Source of the DNA: UMGS1601 sp900553335
Lineage (GTDB): Bacteria; Bacillota; Clostridia; Oscillospirales; Ruminococcaceae
NCBI GenBank assembly: GCA_937920725.1
Contig: CALEUW010000011.1
Location: 1-64,000 of the forward strand
DNA: 64,000 nucleotides
Direction: 5' to 3'
The first letter of the stretch is position 1. Each line of letters starts with the position of its first letter. The notes beneath the pieces were generated by a model, which searched no databases, was not told the DNA's origin, and saw only the letters and a program-made list of their open reading frames with translations. Positions 1 to 6,936 of this stretch are shown here, one piece after another. Position numbers and translations under genes: made by a program.

Positions 1-137
1 GCACCGGCTCGGCCATCGCCTGCGCCAGCTCCAGCGCGCTCGACACCTCCACCGGCATCTGTGCGGCGGCGGCCGGCAGCGCCAGCGACACCGCGAGCGC
101 CAGCGCGAGCAGCAGGGTCAAAAGTCGTTTTTTCATC
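1..137 (-). CDS. Exported protein, N-terminal fragment (runs off the left edge)
   Basis: Read on the minus strand, an ATG at 137 preceded by a GAGG Shine-Dalgarno opens a frame starting MKKRLLTLLLALALAVSLAL and ending AAAAQ before position 1. This is a typical Sec signal peptide: two lysines and an arginine, a leucine/alanine core and an AxA-type cleavage site. About 45 codons are visible, so no mature domain can be identified. It lies directly downstream of the GH25 lipoprotein on the same strand, 10 bases after that gene's stop, so the two are probably co-transcribed. The codon use is strongly GC-biased like its neighbours to 1,290 and unlike the rest of the window. Confidence 0.6.
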
Positions 138-147
138 GCGCGCCTCC

Positions 148-1014
148 TCAGGTCGTGATCGGCACGAACCACAGGTCACGGTCCACGCTGCCGGAGACGC
201 CCGGCACCGTGCCGTCGTAGCTGTACTGCCAGAAATCGTGCGCGTAGTAAAAATCGTCCGCCGTGCCCGGCGCGCTCACCCAGAAGGCGTAGTCTTTGAG
301 CTGGGCAAAGTCGTAGTCATAGTACCCCTGCCAGCGGTTGCCGTAGACGGCGGCGTCGTAGCCCGCGGCCGTGACCGTCTCGCAGAACGCGGCGGCGCAG
401 GCCGTGACGTCCTCGCCGGTCATCTCCGCCGTGCGCACCGTGTCGCCGGCGGCGACGGTGCTCTGGTCGATGTTCTCCCAGTCGAACACGAGCGGCATGT
501 CGATTTTGTAATCGCGCGCCGCGTCCACGAGCCACTGCGCCTCCTCGGGCGTGACCGCCTGCGAGAAGAAGTACAGCCCCACGCGCAGCCCCGCCGCGCA
601 CGCCCCGGCCACGTTCTGGCGGAAGCGGTCGTCTTCGACGATGCCGCCCTTGCCGTAGCCCCGGTAGCCCGCGCGGATGACCGCGAAGGCGATGCCGGAA
701 TCCGCGACGGCCTGCCAGTCGATGTCCTGCTGGAACGTGGACACGTCGATGCCCTGCAGCACGCGGTAGGCCGTGCCGGTGTAGGTCACGCTGCCGTCCG
801 CCCCGGCGGAAAAATCGGCCGCCGGAATGTCGAACCTGTCCACGCCTCTGGCCGGGGTGATCCACGCCGTGCCGGCGCCGGTGTTCACCTCGACCTGGCC
901 GATGTGCAGCTCGCGCACGGAGCAGCCCGTGAGCGCGAACGTCATCGCCGCGGCCAGCAGCACGGCCAGCGCGCGGCGGAATGGAAAATCGAGTTTTTTA
1001 TGTAAGCGTTTCAT
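148..1014 (-). CDS. GH25-family lysozyme, lipoprotein
   Basis: This is a predicted 1,4-beta-N-acetylmuramidase of glycoside hydrolase family 25, acting on peptidoglycan outside the membrane. Residues 1-31 form a lipoprotein signal: basic start, alanine/leucine core and a lipobox ALTGC with Cys31 as lipid anchor. After a short linker the GH25 barrel begins with GIDVSTFQQDIDW, carrying the conserved early Asp. It continues through FAVIRAGYRG and GLYFFSQA to VFDWEN, which carries the catalytic Asp/Glu pair. The start is placed at 1014 because the upstream methionine at 1032 lacks the basic signal-peptide start; total length is 288 residues. It may be a self-lysin, a cell-wall remodelling enzyme or a competitor weapon. 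It belongs to the GC-rich block and could be foreign to the AT-rich genome next to it. Confidence 0.85.
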   Translation of the reverse strand: MKRLHKKLDFPFRRALAVLLAAAMTFALTGCSVRELHIGQVEVNTGAGTAWITPARGVDRFDIPAADFSAGADGSVTYTGTAYRVLQGIDVSTFQQDIDWQAVADSGIAFAVIRAGYRGYGKGGIVEDDRFRQNVAGACAAGLRVGLYFFSQAVTPEEAQWLVDAARDYKIDMPLVFDWENIDQSTVAAGDTVRTAEMTGEDVTACAAAFCETVTAAGYDAAVYGNRWQGYYDYDFAQLKDYAFWVSAPGTADDFYYAHDFWQYSYDGTVPGVSGSVDRDLWFVPITT

Positions 1015-1076
1015 GCCGTCAGTATACCACACCTGCCGCCGGAACGCAAACCGGGCCCGCCCGACGGCCGGCGCGG

Positions 1077-1286
1077 TCAGCTGCGGTCATAATAATGCGC
1101 GAGATAGCTCGCCGTGCATAGAGTCTCGCCCGCCATCTGCTCCAGGCGCGCGATGCGCGCCTCCAGATCGCGCCGGGCGCGGCCGGCGCGCGGCATGGCC
1201 GCCAGCTCCAGACGCAAGGTGGCCGCGCGCGCACGCAGCGCGTTGCCCGTGGCGCGGTACTGCGCCGCCAATTCGATCAGTTGCAT
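1077..1286 (-). CDS. Small coiled-coil protein of unknown function
   Basis: A 69-residue frame starts at ATG 1286 behind a strong GGAGGGAG ribosome-binding site, which is better support than the longer open frame that would read back through the tRNA-Thr gene. The protein is rich in Ala, Arg, Leu and Glu with heptad-like spacing (MQLIELAAQYRATGNALRAR onward) and is probably a single helical hairpin. No family is recognised. It is GC-rich and lies between the tRNA-Thr promoter and the GH25 gene, transcribed away from the tRNA. Its 3' end is followed by the lysozyme gene after 62 bases, so the two may form one unit. Confidence 0.6.
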   Translation of the reverse strand: MQLIELAAQYRATGNALRARAATLRLELAAMPRAGRARRDLEARIARLEQMAGETLCTASYLAHYYDRS

Positions 1287-1326
1287 GTTCTCCCTCCAAA
1301 AACATTGAATTTTCCGAAAATTTTTG

Positions 1327-1355
1327 TTGACAAACATAGTCCGTTTTGCTATGAT
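1327..1355 (+). promoter_or_regulatory. Sigma-A promoter for tRNA-Thr
   Basis: TTGACA at 1327-1332 and TATGAT at 1350-1355 are separated by exactly 17 bases, and the tRNA begins 17 bases after the -10 box. Both boxes are close to consensus. The site sits at the edge where base composition drops from GC-rich to AT-rich. Confidence 0.8.
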
Positions 1356-1372
1356 ACATAGGCCGGTGTTGT

Positions 1373-1448
1373 GCTGGTATAGCTCAGTTGGTAGAGCAGC
1401 TGATTTGTAATCAGCAGGTCGGGGGTTCGAGTCCGTCCACCAGCTCCA
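1373..1448 (+). tRNA. tRNA-Thr (TGT), with mismatched 3' half
   Basis: A cloverleaf can be drawn with anticodon loop TTTGTAA (anticodon TGT, Thr), D-arm GCTC/GAGC and an encoded CCA end. The acceptor stem GCTGGTA faces CACCAGC, leaving an A-C mismatch at pair 7:66. The T-stem GGGGG faces CCGTC, leaving a G-G mismatch at 51:63 and a G-T pair at 50:64. The 5' part fits a tRNA with T-stem GGGGG/CCCTC and acceptor GCTGGTA/TACCAGC. The 3' part fits one with GACGG/CCGTC and GCTGGTG/CACCAGC. This suggests a hybrid of two tRNA-Thr genes with the join inside the conserved GGTTCGAGTCC. Whether it makes a functional tRNA is uncertain. Confidence 0.85.
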
Positions 1449-1498
1449 ATTTATACTATAACGCAAATCTTTCAGGTCGCACAATGTAGTTCTTTTTA

Positions 1499-1570
1499 TC
1501 AAATAAGGACTCGAACCCTGAGAGGGCAAAAAGCGTTAAGAAAGTTGCCTGCGGCAAGTTTTTAAAATCT
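1499..1570 (-). other. tRNA T-arm-like relic with hairpin
   Basis: Between the two tRNA genes, 1507-1527 read on the minus strand contains AGGGTTCGAGTCC, a T-loop signature matching the T-arm of the neighbouring tRNA-Thr but inverted. No acceptor, D-arm or anticodon arm can be built around it. A short hairpin TTGCC-TGC-GGCAA (1545-1557) followed by five T on the plus strand sits beside it and may end tRNA-Thr transcription. The block could be a decayed tRNA, an att-site relic or a conserved tRNA-associated element. Confidence 0.4.
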
Positions 1571-1579
1571 AATATTTAT

Positions 1580-1665
1580 GGGAGTGTTCCCGAGCGGCCA
1601 AAGGGGGCAGACTGTAAATCTGTTGCTTTTCAGCTACGATGGTTCGAATCCATCCGCTCCCACCA
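1580..1665 (+). tRNA. tRNA-Tyr (GTA)
   Basis: Long-variable-arm (class II) tRNA with acceptor GGGAGTG/CGCTCCC, anticodon loop CTGTAAA (GTA at 1614-1616, Tyr), intact T-arm ATGGTTCGAATCCAT and encoded CCA at 1663-1665. All stems pair normally, unlike the tRNA-Thr 130 bases upstream. Confidence 0.93.
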
Positions 1666-1698
1666 AAAAAGATCAAGTCATTTACTTGATCTTTTTTT
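1665..1698 (+). terminator. Rho-independent terminator after tRNA-Tyr
   Basis: GATCAAGT (1671-1678) pairs with ACTTGATC (1684-1691) across a 5-base loop and is followed by seven T; flanking A and T runs extend the stem. It immediately follows the tRNA CCA end. Confidence 0.85.
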
Positions 1699-1754
1699 AT
1701 GCGTAATAGATTTTTCGTTAATGGTATGTTATAACAAACCAAAGGTGTGATAGT

Positions 1755-2232
1755 ATGACAACCATTGTAAAAGATGATTATATTTTTACGGTGGATATAG
1801 ATGAAACAAAAAAGTATTACTCTACACATTCGCTTTGTGATTGCGGATGCTGTCGCAATCTATATGCTCAAATAAAGGCAGTTTCTCCTAAACTTGACGC
1901 TTACCTTTCTGAATTTGGAGTGGACATTTGTCGTCCCGATGAAGCTGCAAGCATTAAAATGAAGAATTATATAGATTATCTTTTTGTTGGTTATACTGTA
2001 ACAGGTGTGATGGAAACGCATGGCATTTATGAAACTGATATTGATGATTTTCATGTAACAATTTCGAGAGGTGATAATGCATATGGAATGGTTTCCTAAT
2101 GAACAAAAAGAGCCTTGCTTTTTTGTTTCAATCTCCAACATATCGTTGCCGTGGGTGTTAGATGAACCTTTTCCAAAAATAAATAGATTGAGAGAAAGAA
2201 TTAAAAGTTTTTTTAGCAACAGTGACCGTTAA
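1755..2232 (+). pseudogene. Frameshifted conserved hypothetical gene (CDCxCC motif)
   Basis: The first frame begins at ATG 1755 after a GTGTGATAGT leader and gives 114 residues, including the cysteine cluster SLCDCGCCRN near residue 30 and FGVDICRPDEA. It stops at 2097-2099 just after DNAYG. In the next frame, without a gap, the sequence goes on as WFPNEQKEPCFFVSISNISL then PWVLDEPFPK and a charged tail ending at TAA 2230-2232. Removing one A from GGAATGG at 2085-2090 joins the two into one ~159-residue protein, and the downstream part looks like a natural C-terminus. It is therefore a single-base frameshift, real or a sequencing error. The function is unknown; the Cys cluster could bind metal. 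Confidence 0.6.
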
Positions 2233-2292
2233 AATTCTTCAGTTCTACTGTCTTGCGATAAGTATTATGTTTGCAGCAGTTTTTTGTAATAA

Positions 2293-2466
2293 AAACTGCA
2301 CTCGACTATATCTAGGGCGATTGTCCAAAACCAGCATGGAGTTCCCCATTGCTCTAAGACGGAGAACGCAATCTTCCAATATATTACACAAGGTTTGCAG
2401 GGCGGCTCGATTATGCTAGGTTGGATGCATAACGAACGGGTTATTGATGTTTCTCTCAGCGCCTAA
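2293..2466 (+). other. Possible gene remnant, C-terminal piece
   Basis: An open stretch without a start codon or ribosome site reads through 57 codons, ending with LGWMHNERVIDVSLSA and TAA at 2464-2466. The residue mix looks protein-like but no family is recognised. It could be the decayed 3' end of a gene; chance is also possible. The rest of 2233-2650 shows nothing else clear. Confidence 0.2.
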
Positions 2467-2653
2467 TCTTAACAAAATTATTTTTACATAGCCGCTTGGT
2501 TTTTGAGTGAAAATCAGGCGGTTTATTTATCTGATATGCATGAAAGTAGTAAATATGTCACCATACATTTATTTTATAGGCAGCATAAAGAACAATTCCA
2601 TCAGACTGACCTTGTATCACGGTTAAAATCACAGACAATTATTCAGGCATAAT

Positions 2654-2685
2654 AAAAACCCCCCGCAAGCTATTGCTTACGAGGG
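2654..2685 (-). terminator. Terminator of tRNA-Ser (minus strand)
   Basis: On the minus strand CCCTCGTAAGC (2685-2675) pairs with GCTTGCGGGGG (2670-2660) across a 4-base loop, with two G-T pairs, followed by TTTTT (2658-2654). It begins three bases after the tRNA-Ser CCA end. Confidence 0.85.
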
Positions 2686-2687
2686 TT

Positions 2688-2777
2688 TGGCGGAGAAGAA
2701 GCGATTTGAACGCTCGCGCCCCTTTCGAGACCTACTCCCTTAGCAGGGGAGCCCCTTCACCACTTGGGTACTTCTCC
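2688..2777 (-). tRNA. tRNA-Ser (GCT)
   Basis: On the minus strand the acceptor GGAGAAG (2777-2771) pairs with CTTCTCC. The anticodon stem-loop CCCT-GCT-AAGGG gives anticodon GCT (Ser), a long variable arm is present as expected for serine, the T-arm contains GTTCAAATC, and CCA is encoded at 2690-2688. All stems close normally. Confidence 0.92.
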
Positions 2778-2815
2778 AAACAGTAAATAACGGCGACTTA
2801 AAGTCACCGATTGTT

Positions 2816-2844
2816 ATTTTAGCATAGATTTAGTATCTTGTCAA
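2816..2844 (-). promoter_or_regulatory. Promoter for tRNA-Ser
   Basis: On the minus strand TTGACA (2844-2839) and TAAAAT (2821-2816) are separated by 17 bases, 38 bases ahead of the tRNA 5' end. Confidence 0.75.
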
Positions 2845-3012
2845 TAGTTTTTTACTGTATTTTTTTTGCTTTATTAAAGCCTTATAGTAATCTGAATTAA
2901 TGAAAAAATTGTAAAAAGTCTGATGCTTTTTTGAAAAATGGTTTATTTTTTGCAGATTATGTGTTATACTAAACTTTGCATGTTTGCAACTATTATTCAG
3001 GGGGCATATAGA

Positions 3013-4413
3013 ATGTCAGTTTTTGAAAGGTTTTCCGCTGAAAAAAAGGTTCTCGACATAATTATTGTCGGATGCGGTAAGGTTGGTACAACGCTTGTTG
3101 AACGCTTAAGCGGTGAAGGACATCACATTACTGTGATAGATAAAAATCAAAACGTTGTAGCAAATGTAACAAATACTTACGATTCTATGGGTATTGTAGG
3201 AAACGGTTCGAGTTACAGCACTCAGATACAGGCAGGTATTGAGGACGCTGATCTGTTAATAGCAGTTACAGATTCTGATGAGCTTAATCTTTTGTGCTGT
3301 ATAATAGCAAAGAAGGTCGGAAATTGTTCTTCAATAGCAAGAGTAAGAAATCCTGATTATGCATCGGAGCTTAATTACCTTCGTGAGAAGCTTGGCATAT
3401 CAATGATTTTGAATCCTGAGTTTGAAACAGCAAACGAAATAGCTCGTTTGCTTAGAGTTCCGAATGCCCTCAGTATAAATTCTTTTGCAAAAGGACAGGC
3501 TGAACTTATAAAATTTAAAGTTCCTGAAAAAAGTCAGATTACCGGAAAAACATTGTCCGATATCATGAGAAGTATGAATTTGCCGATGCTTATGTGTGCT
3601 GCGGAAAAGTCAGGAGAGCTGTTTATTCCGAATGGCGCGTATAAGGTTGAGGAAGGAGATGTTTTATCCTTTATCGCAACTCCTAAGGTCGTTCATTTGT
3701 TTTTCAAAAAGTCGGGAATTGCAACGGGAAGAGTGTCTAATGCAATGATAGTCGGAGGAGGAAAGACGACATACTACCTTACCCGTCAGCTCATTGATAT
3801 GGGGATAGACGTTAAGATTATCGAGGAGAATCCGCAAAAGTGCGAGGATTTAAGCTTGGCAATAGATAAAGCGCTGGTAATATGCGGCGATGGAACTGAC
3901 GAGGAGCTTCTTACACAGGAGGGGCTTATGACTGCAGGGGCATTAGTTCCGCTTACGGGAATTGATGAAGAAAACATTTTAATATCCGTATTTGCAAAAA
4001 AATTGTCCGAGAAAATAAAAATAGTTACTAAGGTTACTCGAAGAATTTTTAAAAGTGTTGTTGACAGCTTTGAGATCGGCAATGTTATTTATCCGCGTCA
4101 GATTGTAGCCGACGCTATTGTGACTTATGTAAGGGCGAAGCAAAATTCGATCGGATCTAACGTAGAAACTCTTTATCATATTTTTGACAATCGTGCGGAA
4201 GCGATTGAATTCAGAATAGAGGATGGTTCTCCGGTTTCAAATATTAAGCTTTCAAAGCTTCAGTTAAAAGAAGGTATTCTTATTGCGTGTATAAACCGTC
4301 AAGGAAAAATAATTATCCCGTCAGGATCTGACGAGATAAAAAGCGGGGATACGGTTATTCTTGTTACAAAGATCTCCGGTCTTAATAACGTTACGGATAT
4401 TCTGCAGCAGTAA
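3013..4413 (+). CDS. trkA: Trk potassium uptake regulator TrkA (two RCK domains)
   Basis: This is a cytoplasmic gating subunit of a Trk/Ktr-type K+ channel; it binds NAD(H) or nucleotides and opens the TrkH pore. The 467-residue protein has two tandem RCK units. The first Rossmann fold opens with IIVGCGKVGTTLVERL and ends its strand with VIDKN. The second opens with IVGGGKTTYYLTRQL. Each is followed by an RCK-C domain, the last reading SDEIKSGDTVILVTKISGL. The start is set at 3013, behind AGGGGGC, because the longer frame from 2938 adds a hydrophobic tail absent from the family. An extended -10 TGTTATACT near 2962-2970 may be its promoter. trkH follows after 31 bases, so the two form an operon. 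Confidence 0.92.
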   Translation: MSVFERFSAEKKVLDIIIVGCGKVGTTLVERLSGEGHHITVIDKNQNVVANVTNTYDSMGIVGNGSSYSTQIQAGIEDADLLIAVTDSDELNLLCCIIAKKVGNCSSIARVRNPDYASELNYLREKLGISMILNPEFETANEIARLLRVPNALSINSFAKGQAELIKFKVPEKSQITGKTLSDIMRSMNLPMLMCAAEKSGELFIPNGAYKVEEGDVLSFIATPKVVHLFFKKSGIATGRVSNAMIVGGGKTTYYLTRQLIDMGIDVKIIEENPQKCEDLSLAIDKALVICGDGTDEELLTQEGLMTAGALVPLTGIDEENILISVFAKKLSEKIKIVTKVTRRIFKSVVDSFEIGNVIYPRQIVADAIVTYVRAKQNSIGSNVETLYHIFDNRAEAIEFRIEDGSPVSNIKLSKLQLKEGILIACINRQGKIIIPSGSDEIKSGDTVILVTKISGLNNVTDILQQ

Positions 4414-4444
4414 TCAAAGCTTTTGAAAGGACTAATATTTAATT

Positions 4445-5905
4445 ATGAATCTTAGAAATATAGGATATATTCTCGGTTGGATTATAGATATAGAGGGCAT
4501 ATTTATGCTTATGCCTTTCATATGCGGACTTGTTTACGGGGAAAGTGAAGCTGCTGCATTTATTATCGTAACTGCAATATGTCTTGCGGTAGGAACGATT
4601 CTTATCCTTTTAAAACCTAAAAAGCTCTCGTTTTCTTCACGGGAAGGAATAATAACCGTTGCGCTTTGCTGGATTGTTTTGAGTCTTTTCGGTGCTCTTC
4701 CTTTCACGATTAACGGAGATATACCGAATTATTTGAATGCGCTTTTTGAAACGGTTTCCGGTTTTACCACAACAGGAGCAAGTATACTTTCAGATGTAGA
4801 AGCGCTTTCACATGCATCGCTTTTCTGGCGAAACTTTACAAACTGGATCGGCGGAATGGGAGTTTTGGTATTTCTGCTTGCGTTTTTACCGCTTGCAGGA
4901 GGAACTCATATGTATCTTATGAAGGCGGAAAGCCCGGGCCCTTCGGTAGAAAAATTCGTTCCGAATGTTAAGGGAACAGCAATGATCCTCTATGGTATTT
5001 ATATTTCCTTGTCGGTTTTGGAATTTGTATTTTTGCTTTTCGGAGATATACCGATGTTTGATACTATATGTACAGTATTCGGTACTGCCGGAACAGGAGG
5101 ATTTGCTGTTAAAAATGCGTCAATGGCGGCATACTCACCTTATGTTCAATGGGTGGTTGCGGTGTTTATGATGCTGTTTGGAATAAACTTCTCAGTGTAT
5201 TTTTTGATGCTTGTCAAAAAGTTTAAGCAGTCTTTTCTTTTCGAGGAGCTGAGATGGTATATCGGTATCATTATAACAGCAGTTGTAATAATTGTTTTAA
5301 ACAGTCTTGATTTTGCCTTGTCGCTGTCGGAAAACATCAGAAACGCATTTTTCCAGGTAAGCTCGGTTATCACAACAACGGGATTCTCAACCGCAGACTT
5401 TAATTTGTGGCATTCCGCTTCAAAAACTGTTTTAGTACTTGTTATGTTTGTAGGAGCGTGTGCAGGAAGCACCGGAGGAGGAATAAAAGTATCCCGTATA
5501 ATTATCATGCTTAAAACTATTAAAAAAGAGCTTTTGATTTATGCTCATCCAAAGAGCATAAGAAAGATAAAGTTTGGCGGAAAGCTTGTAGAGCATGAGG
5601 TTGTTAGGTCTATAAACGTATTTTTTGTGACCTACGTTATTATCTATGCTATTTCTCTTTTGATTATTTCCTTTGATAACGCAAGCTTTGAAACAAACTT
5701 TACCGCAGTAACTGCAACGCTTAATAACATAGGTCCGGGCCTTGGAGATGTAGGACCGACGGGAAATTTCGGATTTTTCTCACCGATTTCTAAAATTGTT
5801 TTGATGTTTAATATGCTTGCCGGAAGGCTTGAGCTTTACCCTCTGCTCATGATTTTCAGCTTAAAGAGCTGGAAAGAGGGAATAGCAGAAGCCGTTAAGA
5901 AATAA
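4445..5905 (+). CDS. trkH: Trk potassium transporter membrane subunit TrkH
   Basis: This is the pore-forming K+ channel-like subunit, working with TrkA encoded just upstream. The 486-residue protein has the TrkH/KtrB plan of repeated helix-pore-helix units. Selectivity-filter regions are recognisable around VSGFTTTGAS, FGTAGTGGFAV, ITTTGFSTAD and NNIGPGLGDVG, each with the conserved glycine. WIGGMGVLVFLLAFLPLAG and CAGSTGGGIKVSR are typical TrkH motifs. An AAAGGA ribosome site precedes ATG 4445. A strong terminator follows at 5932-5964, so the trkAH unit ends here. Confidence 0.93.
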   Translation: MNLRNIGYILGWIIDIEGIFMLMPFICGLVYGESEAAAFIIVTAICLAVGTILILLKPKKLSFSSREGIITVALCWIVLSLFGALPFTINGDIPNYLNALFETVSGFTTTGASILSDVEALSHASLFWRNFTNWIGGMGVLVFLLAFLPLAGGTHMYLMKAESPGPSVEKFVPNVKGTAMILYGIYISLSVLEFVFLLFGDIPMFDTICTVFGTAGTGGFAVKNASMAAYSPYVQWVVAVFMMLFGINFSVYFLMLVKKFKQSFLFEELRWYIGIIITAVVIIVLNSLDFALSLSENIRNAFFQVSSVITTTGFSTADFNLWHSASKTVLVLVMFVGACAGSTGGGIKVSRIIIMLKTIKKELLIYAHPKSIRKIKFGGKLVEHEVVRSINVFFVTYVIIYAISLLIISFDNASFETNFTAVTATLNNIGPGLGDVGPTGNFGFFSPISKIVLMFNMLAGRLELYPLLMIFSLKSWKEGIAEAVKK

Positions 5906-5931
5906 TGCAAAATCATTAATAAAAAATTAAG

Positions 5932-5964
5932 ACGCAGAGAATTTTTAGTTCTCTGCGTTTTTTT
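5932..5964. terminator. Bidirectional-looking terminator between trkH and the XRE gene
   Basis: ACGCAGAGAA (5932-5941) pairs perfectly with TTCTCTGCGT (5949-5958) around a 7-base loop, followed by seven T. It serves trkH; its right arm also encodes the last codons and stop of the minus-strand regulator, so the two convergent genes share it. Confidence 0.85.
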
Positions 5965-6181
5965 GTTTATACGGTTTTCTTGTGTCTGTCCTCTCAAGCA
6001 AATAATCTGTGCTTACGTTATGAAAATCAGCTATTTTAATAAGCATTTCAAGTGGGATCGTGCTGTCTGCGTTTTCATATCTTGAATAAGTCCTCTGTGT
6101 AGTTTTGAGAATCCTTGCCATTTGCTCCTGCGTCAAGTCCTTGTCCTCACGTAAATTGCGAATCCTTATAAATTTTTTCAT
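5945..6181 (-). CDS. XRE/Cro-family HTH regulator
   Basis: A 78-residue DNA-binding protein consisting almost only of one lambda-repressor-like domain. Residues 6-65 carry the helix-turn-helix, LTQEQMARILKTTQRTYSRY, followed by the family-typical PLEMLIKIADFHNVSTDYLL. The tail KPYKQKNAEN is basic and short, with no effector domain. ATG 6181 has an AGGAGAG ribosome site. The gene is divergent from the zinc-ribbon operon at 6317, and the gap holds three palindromes built on TAGTCA/TGACTA. The simplest reading is an autoregulated repressor of that operon. That link is inference from position. Confidence 0.88.
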   Translation of the reverse strand: MKKFIRIRNLREDKDLTQEQMARILKTTQRTYSRYENADSTIPLEMLIKIADFHNVSTDYLLERTDTRKPYKQKNAEN

Positions 6182-6218
6182 AATGACTCTCCTATAAAAT
6201 AATGTTACTCATAATAAC

Positions 6219-6224
6219 ATTATA
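6219..6224 (-). promoter_or_regulatory. -10 box for the XRE gene
   Basis: TATAAT on the minus strand (6224-6219) lies 38 bases ahead of the XRE start codon. No good -35 is seen 17 bases upstream; the operator O1 begins three bases upstream of the box. Confidence 0.45.
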
Positions 6225-6226
6225 AG

Positions 6227-6297
6227 TAGTCATAAATTGACTATTGACTTTTAGTCAAAAAACGGCTATAATGTATATTATAGTCAGAATATGACTA
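6227..6297. promoter_or_regulatory. Operator cluster: three TAGTCA/TGACTA palindromes
   Basis: O1 at 6227-6243 and O3 at 6281-6297 are identical in plan: TAGTCA, five bases, TGACTA. Their starts are 54 bases apart. Between them O2 at 6244-6258 is the everted form TTGACT-TTT-AGTCAA and coincides with the -35 box of the rightward promoter. Perfect half-sites repeated six times in 71 bases between divergent genes make this the likely binding region for the XRE protein, with O2 blocking RNA polymerase directly. Binding has not been shown. Confidence 0.75.
6244..6272 (+). promoter_or_regulatory. Promoter of the zinc-ribbon operon
   Basis: TTGACT (6244-6249) and TATAAT (6267-6272) with a 17-base spacer, 45 bases upstream of the first start codon at 6317. 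The -35 overlaps operator O2, and O3 lies just past the start point. Confidence 0.8.
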
Positions 6298-6316
6298 AAA
6301 ATAAGGAGGAGTTTTT

Positions 6317-6925
6317 ATGAATGATAAGAGTTTTTGCAGAAATTGTGGGGCTGAGCTAAAGCAAGGGGATATTTTCTGTGCAGGGTGCGGATGTTCTGTA
6401 AAATCAGAAGATGAACAGCCGATTTTTGTGGGTAATGCAGTAGCTGCTGTTAAAAAGAAAATTTCAAATAAGATGATAGGAATTATTATCGGCACCGGTG
6501 TTGTTTTAATAGCTGTAATCGGAATAATTGTAGCGGTGTGTGTCAGCGGACCTGATGCATCTGAGCTGATTGGAACTTGGATGTGTATAAGGGATGGAGA
6601 TGCGGAATATGCATTATTTGCGGAAGACGGTTCAATGTATTTAGACGGTATATTATTGTATAACTTTGATGATGGTGAGCTTACGATACCATATATTGAT
6701 GCTGGTTTGGAAATATATGCTTTCATGGATGGTATCAATTATAGCAAGGCACGAAGTGTTGAAGAACTTCAACGAAATCAACTTGATATGAGTTATTATT
6801 ATGACGGCAGTACATTTTATCTATACGATGATCATGGTGATAAAGTATATAATTTTGAAAAGGTTAGTGACGAAATTACCTATAACAGCGAAATCTATGA
6901 ACGATATGCTTCTAAGAAACATTAA
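6317..6925 (+). CDS. Zinc-ribbon membrane protein, unknown function
   Basis: A 202-residue protein in three parts. Residues 7-24 are a zinc ribbon, CRNCG then CAGCG (CxxC-x10-CxxC), on the cytoplasmic side. Residues ~52-75 form one strong membrane helix, IGIIIGTGVVLIAVIGIIVA. The outer domain of ~125 residues starts ELIGTWMCIRDGDAEYALFA and looks like a small beta-rich fold; family unknown. An AAGGAGGAG site precedes ATG 6317. It is the first of four same-strand genes (gaps of 11, 28 and 22 bases) under the palindrome-flanked promoter. Zinc-ribbon plus single helix is common in Firmicute sensory or envelope proteins, but nothing here fixes the role. Confidence 0.8.
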   Translation: MNDKSFCRNCGAELKQGDIFCAGCGCSVKSEDEQPIFVGNAVAAVKKKISNKMIGIIIGTGVVLIAVIGIIVAVCVSGPDASELIGTWMCIRDGDAEYALFAEDGSMYLDGILLYNFDDGELTIPYIDAGLEIYAFMDGINYSKARSVEELQRNQLDMSYYYDGSTFYLYDDHGDKVYNFEKVSDEITYNSEIYERYASKKH

Positions 6926-6936
6926 GGGGGAAGATT

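Noticed and set aside
61..1330. Several long open frames on the plus strand and other minus-strand frames in the GC-rich block
   Set aside because: They are shadows of the GH25 and small coiled-coil genes caused by GC-rich codons; none has a ribosome site or recognisable domain.
1287..1529. Long minus-strand frame containing a WWTDSNPRPADYKSAALP-like peptide
   Set aside because: This peptide is the translation of the antisense of a tRNA gene, a well-known annotation artefact.
2510..2640. Possible hairpin AGCCGC...GCGG and frames after the remnant
   Set aside because: The loop is long and the arms short; nothing coding or conserved can be argued.
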